DNA from: Molossus alvarezi
Taxonomy: Eukaryota; Chordata; Mammalia; Chiroptera; Molossidae
Reading direction: 5' to 3'
Assembly (NCBI GenBank): GCA_037176705.1
Contig: CM073898.1
Coordinates: 23,792,488 to 23,856,487, forward strand
DNA length: 64,000 nucleotides
The notes beneath the pieces are model-generated. The model was given only the letters and a program-made list of their open reading frames with translations, had not been told where the DNA came from and did not search any database. Positions 34,436 through 46,800 of the stretch are shown piece after piece; positions within the stretch are counted from its first letter, which is position 1, and the number at the start of each line of letters is the position of its first letter. Made by a program: the position numbers and the translations under genes.

Positions 34436-36035
34436 CCAACTGAATAATCCAGATGAAATTAACCAATTCCTAGAAACACAATACCTACTAAAACTAATTC
34501 ATGAAGAAATAAAAAAGTCTAAGTAGACCTATCAGACATGTCAATGAAGCTGACACCAATCCTTCTCAGACTCTTCCCGAAAACTAAGGAGGCCAGCATT
34601 TCCCAGATACCAAACCAGACAGCGACTACACAAGAAGAAAACTAGATTTCTCCCTATCGATATAATACCCCTTATGAACACTGATGCAAAAACGCTGAGC
34701 AAAAAGTTAGTAAACTAAATTCAGCAGCATATTAAAATAATTATACATGAGCATCTTAACTGATGAAAAAAAATTGTTTTTGAAAAAAAATCAATACCCC
34801 TTCATGATAAAAACAACACCACCACCCAACAAACTAGGAATAGAAATATAATAAAATATATAAAATAGATATAATAAAATATAATGAAAGCCATATATGA
34901 AAAACCCACAGCAAACATAATACTTATTATTATTATTATTTTTAATCCTCACCCAAAGATGTTTTCTCAAATATCTTCAGGTAGAGTGCGAGGGGGGAGA
35001 GAGAGAGAGAAGCATCGATGTGAGAGCAGCACATCGACTGGTTGCCTCCCGCATGACCCCGACCAGGGCTGTGGACAAACCGCAACCAAGACACCTGTCC
35101 TTGGTTGGAACTGAATCGACGAACCTTTGGTCCACGGGCTGATGCTCTACCGCTGAGCCAAACCGGCCAGGGCACAAACATGATACTTAATGGAGAAAGA
35201 TTGAAAAGTTTTCAACAACAACCAAAACATGATTAAAAACTGGGCAAAGGACTTGACATTTCTTCAAAGGAGATATACAAATGGCCAACAAGCACTTGAA
35301 AGGATGCTCAACATCACTAATCATTAGGGAAATGCAAATCAAAACTACAATGAGATGCCACTTCACACCCATTACAATGACTACTATCAAAAGAAACAGA
35401 AAAGAACAAGTGTTGGTGAGGATGTGGAGACTTTGGGACCCTTGTGCAATGTCAGTGGGATTGTAAAATTGTATGGCCATTCTAGAAAAACACTATGGAG
35501 GTTCCTCAAAAAGTAAAACTAGAATTACCATATGATCTAGCAATTCCACTCTGGGTATGAACACAAAAGAATTAAAAGCAAAAGCAGGGTCACAAAGAGA
35601 TATGTGCATACACATGTTCATAGCAGTATTGTTCACAATTAAAACCTGGAAGCAACTTGAGTGTCCATCAACTGATGAATGATGGACTGATGAATAAAAA
35701 AACAAAATGGAATATATACAGACAGCCTTAAAAAGGAAAGAAATTCTCACATATATTACAATATGGATGAATCTTGAGAATATTATGCTATTATAAATAA
35801 GCCAGTCACGAAAAGATAAATACTATATGAGTCCACTTATATGAGGTACTTGGAGTAGTTAAAATCGTACAGACAGACAGCAGAATGGTGAACAGGAGAG
35901 TGGAAATTAGTGTTTAATGGTATAAAGCTTCAGTTTTACAAGACAAAAAGAGTTCTGGAGATGAATACTGGTGATGATAGCACATTATGAATGTATTTAA
36001 TACTACTGAACTGTACACTTAAAAAAATTAAGAAA
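34436..36035 (+). mobile_element. Old L1 (ORF2 piece and 3' end) with nested Ves SINE
   Basis: 34436-34560 encodes a decayed ORF2 piece (DEINQFLETQ at about 34450-34480) followed by stops. After the SINE, the 3' portion is clear: TGGGCAAAGGACTTGACATT, GAAATGCAAATCAAAACTAC, AATTCCACTCTGGGTATGAA, TGTTCATAGCAGTATTGTTC, GAATGATGGACTGATGAATA and AACTGTACACTTAAAAAAAT. It is degenerate and non-functional. Confidence 0.88.
34927..35174 (-). mobile_element. Ves SINE, longer subtype, antisense
   Basis: Antisense copy with head complement GAGCCAAACCGGCCAGGGC. Near-perfect 15-bp target duplication CAAACATAATACTTA (34912-34926) and CAAACATGATACTTA (35175-35189), splitting the L1. Confidence 0.95.
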
Positions 36036-36182
36036 AAAATACTGTGAAAATGAGATAAGCATAAGGCCATCTTATTGTTTATTATCAACTTACTCCTTTG
36101 TAGCTCTGGGCAACAAGAGAGCTACATAAATCGGCTGACTACTTGACTCACATTAATGGGTGTTTTTATTTCACAATCAGGC

Positions 36183-36406
36183 ACAGCCTGCTGTGTCTCA
36201 ATGGATTGCATGCCAACCCATGGACTGAGAGGTTCCAGTTCAATTCCTGGTCAGGGCACATGCCAGGGTTGTGGGCTCGATCCCCAGTAGGGGGCGTGCA
36301 GGAGGCAGCCAGCCAATCGATGTTTCTCACATTGGTTTCTATCTCTCTATCCCTTCCTCTTTCTCTTAAAAATCAATTTTTAAAAATTCCCTTTTTTTTT
36401 TCTCCC
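36183..36406 (+). mobile_element. Ves SINE, shorter subtype
   Basis: Diverged head (CACAGCCTGCTGTGTCTCAA), B-box AGTTCAATTCC, body GGGGGCGTGCAGGAGGCAGC, tail CTCTTAAAAATCAATTTTTA. Perfect 11-bp target duplication CACAATCAGGC at 36172-36182 and 36407-36417. Confidence 0.93.
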
Positions 36407-36990
36407 CACAATCAGGCTTCATTTGCCTTAGCAGTACTTCATCTTCAGGATTTTATTACATCTCATGGCCCAATCCATAAATTTATGAATCAGTGACAAG
36501 TTCTTTTGGAAATCCTCATCGTCCCATTCTTGTTAGAGCTGTGGTGAGCACACGAGGAATTAAGGCTCCAATATTACCATCGTGTACCCCACAGCTCCGT
36601 GACATCAGACCGCCTACAGGAACTGCTCAACAGTGCCTGTGGCTGTCCTCATCCCCAGCCAAGATGAGGCCAAGAGAGGGTTTGAGTTTATTTCACACAT
36701 TTCAAAAGGCACATTTACATTTTAAGTGGGTGGATGGACTGAGCAAGAAGAGAAATTGAAGTTGTAAGAAGGAAGACTCAGAACATTCTGATTCCAAGAG
36801 CAGAGTGATTCTGGTCAGTTCAGTTACTGGTGAACTGGGTGGGGTGGGGGTGGGGTGCGGGGATATGGGGCTCCCTGCAATCCTGTTCTTGTTAGTCACC
36901 CTTCACAGCATGTAAAGGTCAGGTACATCTTGTCTTCTAAGACTGTGGGACATATCTGAGAGCGCTGCTCTCTGCCATCCACCTTTCCTT
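36407..36990. other. Intergenic, no feature recognised
   Basis: A G-rich run at about 36839-36862 (GGGTGGGGTGGGGGTGGGGT) could form a G-quadruplex on the plus strand. No gene signature. Confidence 0.45.
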
Positions 36991-37009
36991 TTGGTTTGTG
37001 TATTGACTA

Positions 37010-37110
37010 TTAATAAACAATACTTATGGAAATGTCATTCACATGCCATAAATACCCTTTTGACAGTGTACAATTCAGTAGGTTTTAGTGTATTCACAAG
37101 ACTGTCTTCC
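37010..37110. mobile_element. L1M fragment
   Basis: AAATGTCATTCACATGCCAT, then GTACAATTCAGTAGGTTTTA and GTATTCACAAGACTGTC resemble L1M 3'-region sequence. Confidence 0.6.
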
Positions 37111-37149
37111 TTTTGTTTATTTCTTCCTTATCCCCTGCCCCCCCGGGGG

Positions 37150-37950
37150 AGAGGAGAGAGTCCTTACTCATTAATTCAACATACATTTAATGAGCACATA
37201 AAAAATAAAATAAAATCCCTGCCCTCATGAAGCTTGTATTCCAGTGGAAACAGAAACAATAAACAAATAGAATAAACAAACTATAGAGTATGTCCTAGAT
37301 GATAAATGACTTGAGAAGAAAGATAGTAAGAAAAAAAGCTTGCACTCCAGTGGAAAACAAAAACAATAAATAAACAAAATAAATAACCTATAGAGTATAT
37401 CATAGATGATAAGCGACATGGAAAAGAGATAGTAGAAAAAGGCTAGTGGTGAGAGAAGGGTTACAACATTAGGCTGGATGGTTAGGGGAAGTCTCAAGAG
37501 AAGACAACATGTAGGCAAAGACTTGAAAGAAGGGAGTAAGTCCTGTTCTTATCTGGGGAAAGGCATCCAGGTAGAGTGTAACAGTCAGTGCAGAGGCCCT
37601 GAGGTGACAGGTGTGTGCAGAGACGACCAGGAGGCTGGGTGCCCGGAGATTCATACGTGATGCGAGAGAAGAGCAGAAAATAAGGACAGAGGGGCCCGTG
37701 CTGGTCAAACCATGTAGGGTGTTGAGTCACTTGTAAAGACCTTGGCTTTTGGTCTGAGTAAAGTGGGAACCACTGCCGAGTTTTGACCAGAGAAATGCCA
37801 TGAACTGAATTCCTCTGAACAGGATCGAGCTGGCTGCTCTGTGGACAGCCCAGTCAGGAGGCTAAGGGTAACAATCCAGGAGAGAGAAGGCATGGCCGGA
37901 ACCAAGAGGCAGTGGTAAAGGCAGTGAGAAAGGGTCAGGTCCTGGATATA
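37150..37950 (-). mobile_element. L2, antisense, long, with internal tandem duplication
   Basis: The left part is the antisense L2 3' end (TTAATTCAACATACATTTAA, CCCTGCCCTCATGAAGCTTG, ATTCCAGTGGAAACAG) and continues through GCAGAGGCCCTGAGGTGACA, GGGTGTTGAGTCACTTGTAA and ACAATCCAGGAGAGAGAAGG. About 100 bases (37231-37330) are repeated at 37337-37435. Confidence 0.85.
37231..37435. repeat. Tandem duplication (two units of about 100 bp, period 106) inside L2
   Basis: Unit 1 is 37231-37330 and unit 2 is 37337-37435. Both contain CTCCAGTGGAAA/TTCCAGTGGAAA, ACAATAAA, CTATAGAGTAT and TAGATGATAA, and both end in AGATAGTA. Several substitutions separate them. Confidence 0.92.
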
Positions 37951-37966
37951 TTAAGAATGTAGAGCC

Positions 37967-38169
37967 CGGCCAGTGTGGCTCAGTGGACTGAGCATTGTGC
38001 CATGGACTGAGAGGTCCTGGTTCAATTCCTGGTCAGGGCACATGACGGGTTGCAGACTCAATCTCCAGTAGGGGACGTGCAGGAGGCAGCTGATCAATGG
38101 TTCTCTCTCACATTGATGTTTCTATCTCTCTTTCCCTTCCTCTCTCTCTAAAAAAATCAATGAAAACAT

Positions 38170-38200
<31 letters not shown>

Positions 38201-38201
38201 T
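37967..38201 (+). mobile_element. Ves SINE, shorter subtype, with (AAT)n tail
   Basis: Head CGGCCAGTGTGGCTCAGTGG, B-box GGTTCAATTCCTGGTCAGGG, tail CTCTAAAAAAATCAATGAAA followed by (GATAAT/AAT)n. Imperfect 14-bp target duplication (37953-37966 and 38202-38215, 12 of 14). Confidence 0.92.
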
Positions 38202-38461
38202 AATAATGTGGAGCCAACAAGCTTGGCTGATGGAAAGATGTGGGGTTTGAGAGAAGGACATGCCAAGGATGCCCCAGATGAAAGGTGCAATACTGGGCAG
38301 TAACAACCAAAGCTGGTTGGGAGGGTCCAGAAGGGCAGCTTGACACACTGCATTTGTCCCATAGGAGAGTTAAATTTCTAGTCTGAAAACATGTAAGTGG
38401 TTCTGGAGCACTTCAAATTAGTGAAGGACAAAAATATATATATATATATATACTTGTTATC

Positions 38462-39180
38462 ATACTATTTTCAAACTATGACCCAGAAATTTAGGCATCA
38501 AGTTGCCAAAAAGATTGTATGTAGACTTTTGTTTCTACTTTGAGGCTAAAGACCATTATTTGCCTGTGACTTAACCAGTGGTCAACTTCCTTAATTGGGA
38601 AATTTCACATATTGCAACTATTGCTGGAAGTCAGAAAAGTGATTAGTTCTGTTCGGGATTACTCTTGCTGCGTAATTTAACGGTTTGAACTAAAACTTTT
38701 CGTATATTAAATAGCTATATTTAAGTTAATCACATCGGGTACTTGTATTACTAACTCAACTATCATCTAATAGTTGATTTTTGTTAGGAAACTGCATGGT
38801 GCTGTATCTAAACATTGCCATGAACCTAGCTACTACCAGGTTGTGTTTGTCTCTTTCCAAATCTCTATTCAGTGATGTCACTTTGGCGGCTTCACAGTCA
38901 GCCTGGCAGGAGAACTTACTACACCACAGAAATGGACAAACACTGCAAGCCAAGGCTCCCCCCCCCCACCCCCACAGAGGCCAGGTTTACCAGCATGCCA
39001 CTTAGCGGAGCAGAGTGTAGGGTTGTGATTGTCAGCTGTGGCCCACACAACAGTGGCACTGGGGGGAGGGGAGGGGATTGAAGCCATGTGTCCCAGAAGG
39101 GAGGAACGCTCTGTTGTTGATGTTTAGAATTGCTAGCTTATAAGGATCATAAAAATCAGACTTTACGCCTTTAAATTCTC
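38462..39180. other. Intergenic, no feature recognised
   Basis: Low repeat content; a C-run (about 38959-38971) is the only landmark. Confidence 0.4.
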
Positions 39181-39189
39181 TACAGACAA

Positions 39190-39412
39190 CGTTCTTCCTT
39201 ATTGCCTGTGCCCAGGGCACATCCTTCCCACCTACTCCCACCTCCATTCTAATCGCCCTCATGGCCTGGTCATCCTGGGTATGACATTTCACCTTGCTAA
39301 ACCTTAGCTTCCGCATCTGTTCAATGGGGATCATTGAACCTGGGCTTACTGTGAGGATTTGCGACAATACAGAGTGCACGGTATATGTTCAATCAGAGGT
39401 GGTATGAATAAA
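39190..39412 (+). mobile_element. MIR remnant
   Basis: GGTATGACATTTCACCTTGC, GCTTCCGCATCTGTTCAATG, GGGGATCATTGAACCTGGGC and GTATATGTTCAATCAG fit MIR core and 3' end. Confidence 0.7.
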
Positions 39413-39479
39413 CCCTGGCACGTTTCCTTATAGCCTTAAGGGAAGAGGTGAACCTGTATAGAAATTCAGCATCTTCGTG

Positions 39480-40160
39480 ATCACTGTACTTTCCAACCTC
39501 TGAGCCTCTGTCAGTGCTGTTCCCCCACTGGGGCCTCTCCCCCCACCTCTCTTTCTATATATTCAAACTTGGTTCATCATTCAGAGTTGACCCAATTGCT
39601 ACCACCTCTATGAAACTTTCTCTTATTCCCAAGGCTAATATACCTCTCCTTCCTCTAAAATTCCCTGGCCTCTTGTGGGAACCTCTGGCACTACCCCAGA
39701 CCTACCAGATTAGAATCTGCCTTTTAACAAGATCCCTGGGTGATCTGTAGGCACATTAAGATTTTGGAAGCCTTGCTCTACACCACTGGTTCTCAAACTG
39801 GGCTGCACACTGGAATAACCCAAGGAGTGTTTTAAAAGCATAATGCCTATACTCCCAAGAGATTCTGATTCAGTTGTTCTGAGGTACAGCCTGGGCATCA
39901 GAGTCTTTTAAAACTCCCAGATGATGCGAACATGCAGCAAAGCTTGCGAATCACTGCTCTATAAACCCCCCTTATCACCCTTATGGGGCTGCACACTCTC
40001 TAATGTTACGGTGATTTGTGACCACGTGTGTTTTTCCACATCTATTAAACTATGTTATTTAAGAGCAAAAATTGTTGTTTAATTCCATTTTTATCACCTC
40101 TTACCTAATAATACCTAGCCATATAATAAGAATTTAATAAATATTTCTTGAATGAATGAT
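39480..40160 (+). mobile_element. L2 remnant interrupted by MER5-type DNA elements
   Basis: TATGAAACTTTCTCTTATTC (39609 on) and GTTTAATTCCATTTTTATCA to AATTTAATAAATATTTCTTG (40078 on) are the sense L2 3' end. At 39700-39788, CTGCCTTTTAACAAGATCCC resembles a MER5A right end, and 39786-39960 (CTGGTTCTCAAACTGGGCTG, GGCATCAGAGTCTTTTAAAA) another MER5/MER58-like hAT element. Confidence 0.7.
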
Positions 40161-40196
40161 GGACAAATTATTTGTAATCTAAAAATATTCTCTCGT

Positions 40197-40442
40197 TATG
40201 GCTGGTTTGGCTCAGCAGTTAGAGCATTGGCCTGTGGACTGAAGGGTCATGGGTTTGATTCCTGGTCAAGGGCATGTACCTGGATTGTAGGTTCGATCCC
40301 CGGCCCCAGTTGGGGTCAGGTGGGAGGCAACCAATCTATGTGTCTCCCTCTCTCCCCTCCTCCTTCCCTTCCACTCTATCTAAAAATCAATGGAAAAATA
40401 TCCTCTGGTGAGGATTAATATAATAATAATAATAATAATAAT
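40197..40442 (+). mobile_element. Ves SINE, longer subtype, with (AAT)n tail
   Basis: Head ATGGCTGGTTTGGCTCAGCA, B-box GGTTTGATTCCTGG, a second GGTTCGATCCCCGG, then tail ATCCTCTGGTGAGGATTAAT (hairpin preserved) and (AAT)n. It is the closest SINE upstream of the first VIT coding exon, about 340 bp before it. Confidence 0.9.
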
Positions 40443-40781
40443 CTCTCAATACCATACGTGTGGCTTTTGTCCTAATTTGAAGACCGAATGAACATATTCT
40501 TGAAATTGTCAAGTTATGTCCTCTTTAGTTCTAAGTAAAGATCAAATTTCTGAAGAACAGAAGACTGGTGGCTAGGATGGGTTTTCTAAATGGGAATGGA
40601 CCCTCTGGGCACCAGCGCACTGGCCACTGTCGTCTGCATGAGCTCTTACGGGAAGTTGCAGCTTAAATCCCGAGACTCTAGAGGGCAATGCAACTGTGAA
40701 GCAGCCCTGCCCCACGCTCCGCGCATCCAGTTCAGAACTCCTGGCTGAAACACGATGATGTTATTGTTTCTTCCTCTCCAG
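40443..40781 (+). other. Intron or upstream sequence directly before the first VIT coding exon
   Basis: Unique sequence ending in the acceptor tract. A GC-rich patch (CTGCCCCACGCTCCGCGCAT) is at about 40709. No TATA or CpG-island promoter is evident, so the acceptor reading is preferred over a start site here. Confidence 0.6.
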
Positions 40782-40851
40782 GGTGCCGTTTTGATATTTA
40801 TGGGGCTTGCTGTCCTCACTATGAAGGCATCTGTTATTGAAATGTTCCTTG
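40782..40851 (+). CDS. VIT: VIT first coding exon (5'UTR end, start codon, signal peptide N-terminus)
   Basis: A pyrimidine-rich tract (TTATTGTTTCTTCCTCTCC) followed by AG at 40780-40781 is a good acceptor, so this is not the first transcribed exon. Eighteen bases of 5'UTR precede ATG at 40800. Translation begins MGLAVLTMKASVIEMFL and the exon ends after one base of the next codon (G at 40851), followed by donor GTAAGT. A second in-frame ATG at 40821 has A at -3, a better context than the first (T at -3, G at +4). The upstream 18 bases are open in this frame, so an N-terminal extension into an unseen exon cannot be excluded from sequence alone. The first ATG is chosen because remembered human vitrin starts at the same position relative to TMKASVIEM. 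Confidence 0.93.
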
Positions 40852-43800
40852 GTAAGTACTTTTATATGTGTATCTGGATACACTGTTAACATTCTCCTAA
40901 GGTCCAAAGAATCCTGCCAAGAAAAGCATATAAGCAGCACAGAGTATCTTTTTATTATAACCCTTTTGGAGAGATGCTGAAGTGAGAATGTTAAATGTAG
41001 ATCAAATTCAGGGTGTGTATGTGTGTGTGCATGTATAGTGTATATATTTTTTTCTATACAGCAAGTATATCCATTACATTAGAGTGTCTTTACATATTAT
41101 ATACACACATATCTGTGCGTGTATTCTTCAGCAACTAACAAATATTTTAGATAGAGCATATTTACAGATTCTGTATTTAGAGATCTTTTTATCCTTTAAT
41201 CTCTCAAAAAATTGTATCACTGACAATGGCCCTACTTGTACCATTGGCAACCCACAGCTTCAGAGATGAAACCCTTTACATTTATACATTGTCACCGGAG
41301 AATGCAATTTCAGGCAGGCCCTCAAGAATCTGCAGGTCAACCAAGCCCAGGGGTCCTCGTCTGCTAATCTTGGCCCCACTGTGCCGTGGACTTGTCAGGC
41401 GGGTCACTGTGACGCCACTGCCAGGAAAGGCTTTCAGACACTCCGTATTAAGCTGCCGTAACAAAATACCACAAACTCGATGGCTTGGAACATCAGAATT
41501 TTATTCTTACAACTCTAAAGGCCAAAAGCACAAAATCAAAGCGTCAATAAGGCTGGTTTTTTTCAGAGGGTGAAGTCTAGTCCCTGCCTCTCTCCTGGTC
41601 TTTGGAGAAAACTCTGCCATCATTTTCACATGGTATTCTCCGTGAATGTGTGTTTGCGCACGTATCCATAATCCCCCTTTTTACAATGACACTAGTCAGT
41701 CACATTGGGTTAGGGGCCCAACCTCCTCCAGTATGGCTATGTCCTACCTTCACTAATTCCATCTGCAATGGCCCTATTTCCAAATGAGGTCACATTCTCA
41801 GGTATTGGGGGTTAGGACTTCCCCAGGGACACAATTCGATCCATAATATAGTCAGAATGTTCAAAGTCTGTGCAGAGCGAGTCTACAGGGCAGAGCTGGG
41901 TACCAGAAGAGAAAGAGGTGAGCCAGGCCCTGGCACGTGTAAGGAGCGCTAGACTGGGAGATAGAGGGAGAATTTGGGTCTCGTCCTGAATCCACCACCA
42001 ACTTGCAAAGAAATCTCCATCTTGAGAGCACAAGATCCTTCATCTCCACCTTGTCTTGAGAGGCTGTCTCCCCTCCGTACTGACCCACAGGTCACTGGTT
42101 TCTGATATCGGGCAGGACAGGTGAGGTAGGGCTGGGAAGGCTTTAACGACTGTAAACCCTGAGCCGTCTTGCACACTGCCAAGTCCGGGCTTCACGGAAC
42201 CAGGAAGGGAGGCGTGACTGTCCCTTCTTGTACAAGCCAGCCTCTCAGCCTGTTCTTCTGCGAAACTGTTTTCCCTTCAGGGCTGCTCATTCAGCGAGCA
42301 AGAAATCAAAGTAGGAAAGGCGACTCCTGTCACAAATTCCTTCTCAGCATCCTCACAAGTCCTCCTCCCTGGCATCTCTCTCATTTGTCTGCTTGTCCCC
42401 ATCCTAGGGCCATTCTCTTAAGTCCCCCTCACCCCTCCTTAGTACTATGACACAGCCTCCCTGCCCCAAATCCTTACCCCCTAATTCATTCTCTACCACA
42501 CCTTGATTAATGACCCTAAAGCCCACTTCTGACCCCCTCTCTCGGTGTTTTCCCTTTGCCTTTACAACAAAACCCACGTAGATCTTCCTGACACAGCGCT
42601 TACTGTCCTCTCCTGCTCCCCTCCTACCACATGGCGCCCTGACTTCCAGGGATCTGGGAGTGCTGACCTCATTCCCGAGGGTTATATGATTTCTCACCTC
42701 CAAGCCTTGACCACACTGTTCCCTTTCCTGGAATAGTTTTCCTCTCACCCCCAAACCTCACCAAACCTACTGGTCCTCAGGAAGTTTTCCTCCCCACCCA
42801 CCCCCATCATGCCACCTTCCTACATGCTCCCTGGGTGCCTCACATTTAATGTCATCATGGCTATGTGGCATCATCTCGCCACGGGTCTAGCTCTCCCAAA
42901 AAGCTGTGTGTTGCTCACTGTTGCACATCAGACAGGCACTCAAGGAATACTGCTAAAGAAAGTATTCTCCTCAGGGATGCTGGATCTTTACGGTACCAGC
43001 GTCCAGTTCCGCCCCTGTTCTGTTTTGGGTGGCGAAGTATGACCAGAGACTGAGTTCGTCTTTGCCAGCCATGTATTCAACACAGGTTCGCTGCAGGAAC
43101 TTTGAAAGCCAGCCCCAAAAAGGACAGTCTCTCAATGAGCCAGTACAGAAATGACGTACTCCAAAGCAGTGATGGATTAATGACACGATTTTTCCGGGCA
43201 AGGAGAGATGAAAGGAATGAAGTCCAAATTTAGGTGAGGTATATCCTTTTATATGAGCAGGCACTCAGGAGAGACGGCTTAACCGACTGGCTGCCAGCAC
43301 CGAAACCAGAATCACTTGTTGCTAGAGCACCTTTCTGGGGACAGCACTGGTGTTGGCGGGCAGGGTGATCCTCACTGTCAAGGTGTAGCATTCGCCCCCC
43401 ACCCCCACCCCCATCTATGAGTAGTCCCCTGCTGAGACAGGAGCTACGGCCCCAAGGGTCTTCCAAGAGCTGTTGAGGTCAGCGAAGTGCCTCCTTGCCC
43501 AGACCAAAACTCTCGAAGAGTCCTCCCAGACTTGCAGTATATATCGTTCCCACGTCCCCTTGCCATGGTTGTTTCTCCACATGTTCTGACGGATAAACCC
43601 CAGCAGCTGGGCTGCTGCTTATCTGCGACAACAGCTGACAGGGTGACATCCTGACACGACTTACTTCATCCTTATAGCAAAATAACTGTATTACTGAAAA
43701 CAGCCATTTTTGTCTTTGCCATAAACAAATGGATTAAAACAATTTAAGCCATGAACATGTGGACTAGAAATCATATCAAGCCAATGCACAACAGCACCCA

Positions 43801-46800
43801 CTTCCAGTGTGTCTCCCCACCCCACCCCCCCGAAGCAATTCCTCAACACCAGCTGGGTGTCCTACAATTCAACTCAATTCTGACACGATCTCCCTGGAAA
43901 CAGGACCAGGTTCCAAAGCAAGGGCTCAGCCCCACAGGACTGCCCCAGCCTTCAGATGCCAATCACGTGCTTCCCACAACCCCTCTCTGGATTCAATTAA
44001 TTTTCTAGAGTGGTTCACAGAACTCAAGAAACCCACTTACTCACCAGATTACCGATTTACCGAAAGATATGAGTCAACAGCCAGATGGAGAGACATATAG
44101 GACAAGGTCCCAAGAGAGCTTCTGTCCTCACGAAGGTCAGGGCCTGGCTCAGTGAAACACAGAAACATTCTGGTGTGCCACCTACAAGGTTTCCAATCCC
44201 CATCTTTTTTTTTTTTTTTTTTTTTATGGAGGGTTCATTAGATAGGCATGATTGATTAACTTATTGATCACTGGTGATTAATTCAACCTCCAGACCCTCT
44301 CCCCTCTCGGGAAATCAAGGGAAAGTTCCAACCCCCTATTCATGGTTGGTTCCCCTGGCAACCAGCTCCCTCATCTTTAGGAGATTCCCAAAAGTCATCT
44401 CATTAACATCAACTCAAATGTGGTTGAAAGGAACTTGTTATGAATAACACAACACCCTTGTTTATGACCCTGAAGCAATTTCAGGAACTGAAGACAAGAA
44501 ACCAAATATTATGACAAAAGATGCTCCCATCCTTCTTATTGCTTAGGAAAGTCTGAGGTATTTTGGAGCTGTGACCTAAATTGTGACCAAGACTGTGGCC
44601 AGAAGACCAAAATATATAGTCATTATAAATCACAATATCATACAGAGCCATCCAGTGATCCCCCGAAGCCCTCTAAGTTAATGTCAATGAAGTGTTTAAT
44701 ATGCATCAGAGCTAGCATGTCTGTTTAGATATGTTTAGATTTACGATATAGCAGAGTTTCATGCTGCCCATTGCTATTGGAGCACCACCTATAACCAACA
44801 ACTGCACTTATGAGCAAGTAGAAGGAAGAGGCAAAAGTTGTGGCCAGAAAATTTGCATTCTAGTCCCAAGTTCTGTCTCCAAAGAACTGTAGCTGTAACC
44901 AAGGTATACACCTTGACCTTGGTTTCATTTCCATAAAATAAAGGGATGACCCCCAAAGCTCTTCCGAGCTTTAATATTCTATGATTTGAAGCATAATTTC
45001 ATGATTTAAATGATTGTAGAGTATGGTGTCCTGTCTTTGCTATAAGGCTCTGATTTATTTGATGCTAAATTTTTTCATTGAGTGTGTAATTCCGAATTAA
45101 AGCATGGAGGAAATTTTGACGTCTTTAAAACGATCTGCTTTTAAAATCAGTTTTCAGGAAGGCATGGGGGACACTGTTAAAGAGAAGCAGAGCTGGACAG
45201 TGGTTCAAGTGGTAAAAACAGATTTTAATCAGGAACTATTGCAATCAGGGAAAAGAGACCCCAGCACAGAGCTGGGCTCAATTCCAAGTACAACAATGAA
45301 CGTGGGGATTTACACGCCAAGGAGGAGGTTGCAGGGGTCAATGAATGGAAATCACTAAGAGGAGACATCAAGGGTAGGGGGATGCTTGCTAAAGGCAGAC
45401 CAGGGTGATCAGATATCAAGGGGTGGGGTGGGAGGATTCTCTCTAAAGAGGATTCTTGCTAAAATTGGGCAATGTAGGTCCAACAAGTATGGGCCACTGA
45501 AGCCCAAGGTCAAAGCAGAGTTGAGGAGAGGGCTCAGAGAAGCCTGCCTACAGTCTGGTTGAGGAGAGAGTCCTTGTCGACACTACCGGAGTGAGTATCC
45601 TTAGGGGCTCTAGAAGGATCTAACAAGAAGTTTATGGGCTAGAACGAGGCATTTCTTTAAAAGCCCAGACATATAATAAGCATTCAGCAAATGCTTGCTG
45701 ATTTGCTCATTGATCAGATGTCTGGCATTTCATGTCTTTCCTTGAAAGTCAGTGGACTCTGATCATTACTGACAGGAAAGCTGGAACACAAGTTCCCATT
45801 AACTATGTCAATGATTTCAGAAAGCACTTTCATTATTGTAGGTCTATACGATTTCAATATGACCGAATAAAAAGTTATGTTGGTTTTTTCTAATTGTCAC
45901 AGAAACATGTTCCATATAAGATATAAGATACAGACTGTATATGAGAAATACATTATAAAATGGGAAAAACACAAAAATATAAAATAGAAATTATAATTGC
46001 ATCCTTATTAGCATTTGTTATATTTGTTCCAGTTCTTTTTCTCTACATATATTCTCATTTTGTCAGAAACATTCTTAAGGTCAGAGCTGAGCATGTCCCA
46101 GGTCATTTCATCTTCAACATATCATTTGTAATAAATGCTTAGGATTCCCCTATCGTTGGAGCATTTCCAACATCTCATTATTTCCACTAGAAATTTGCTG
46201 TAATGACCATTTTGCACATAAATCTTTGCCCACATCTCTGATTATAACTTGGGCTGTATTCCTAAGGGTATATATTCTAGGACAAAGAATATAAATATTT
46301 TTAAGGCCATTGAAATGTATTACCAAAGGCTTTCCAGAATGACTCTACCTTCTTACACTCTACCAGCAGTGATTGGAATGCCCAACCCCAGATCTATGCC
46401 AGGATTAAGTCTAATCTTGTGTTTAATCAGTATTTACTGACATGATATGGGGAACTATCCCATCATTTTGTTACAGCTTGCATCTTAAAAGAAAATGTTT
46501 TATTGATTTTTTTTTGGAGAGAGAAAGGAAGAGAAAGAGAGATAGAAACATCGATGTGAGAAACATCGATCAGCTGCCTCCTCCCGCACGCCCCCCACTG
46601 AAGGTCGAGCCTGCAACCCGGGCATGTGCCCTGATCAGGAATAGAACCAGGACCTCTCAGTCCATGGGGCAACGCTCAAGCCACTGAGCCACACCGGCTG
46701 GGCATTTTTTATCATTAATGAGACTGGACATTGTTTCAAGCTAATTCATTTGTGTTTTCTCTATCTATAAATTATTTAAATCGAATTTGAAAACAATCAC

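Noticed and set aside
1..40000. FEZ2 exons expected from human synteny
   Set aside because: No FEZ2 coding pattern was recognised; the window apparently covers intergenic sequence only.
43030..44600. Intact endogenous retrovirus
   Set aside because: Only LTR-like motifs are present; no gag, pol or env reading frame is visible.
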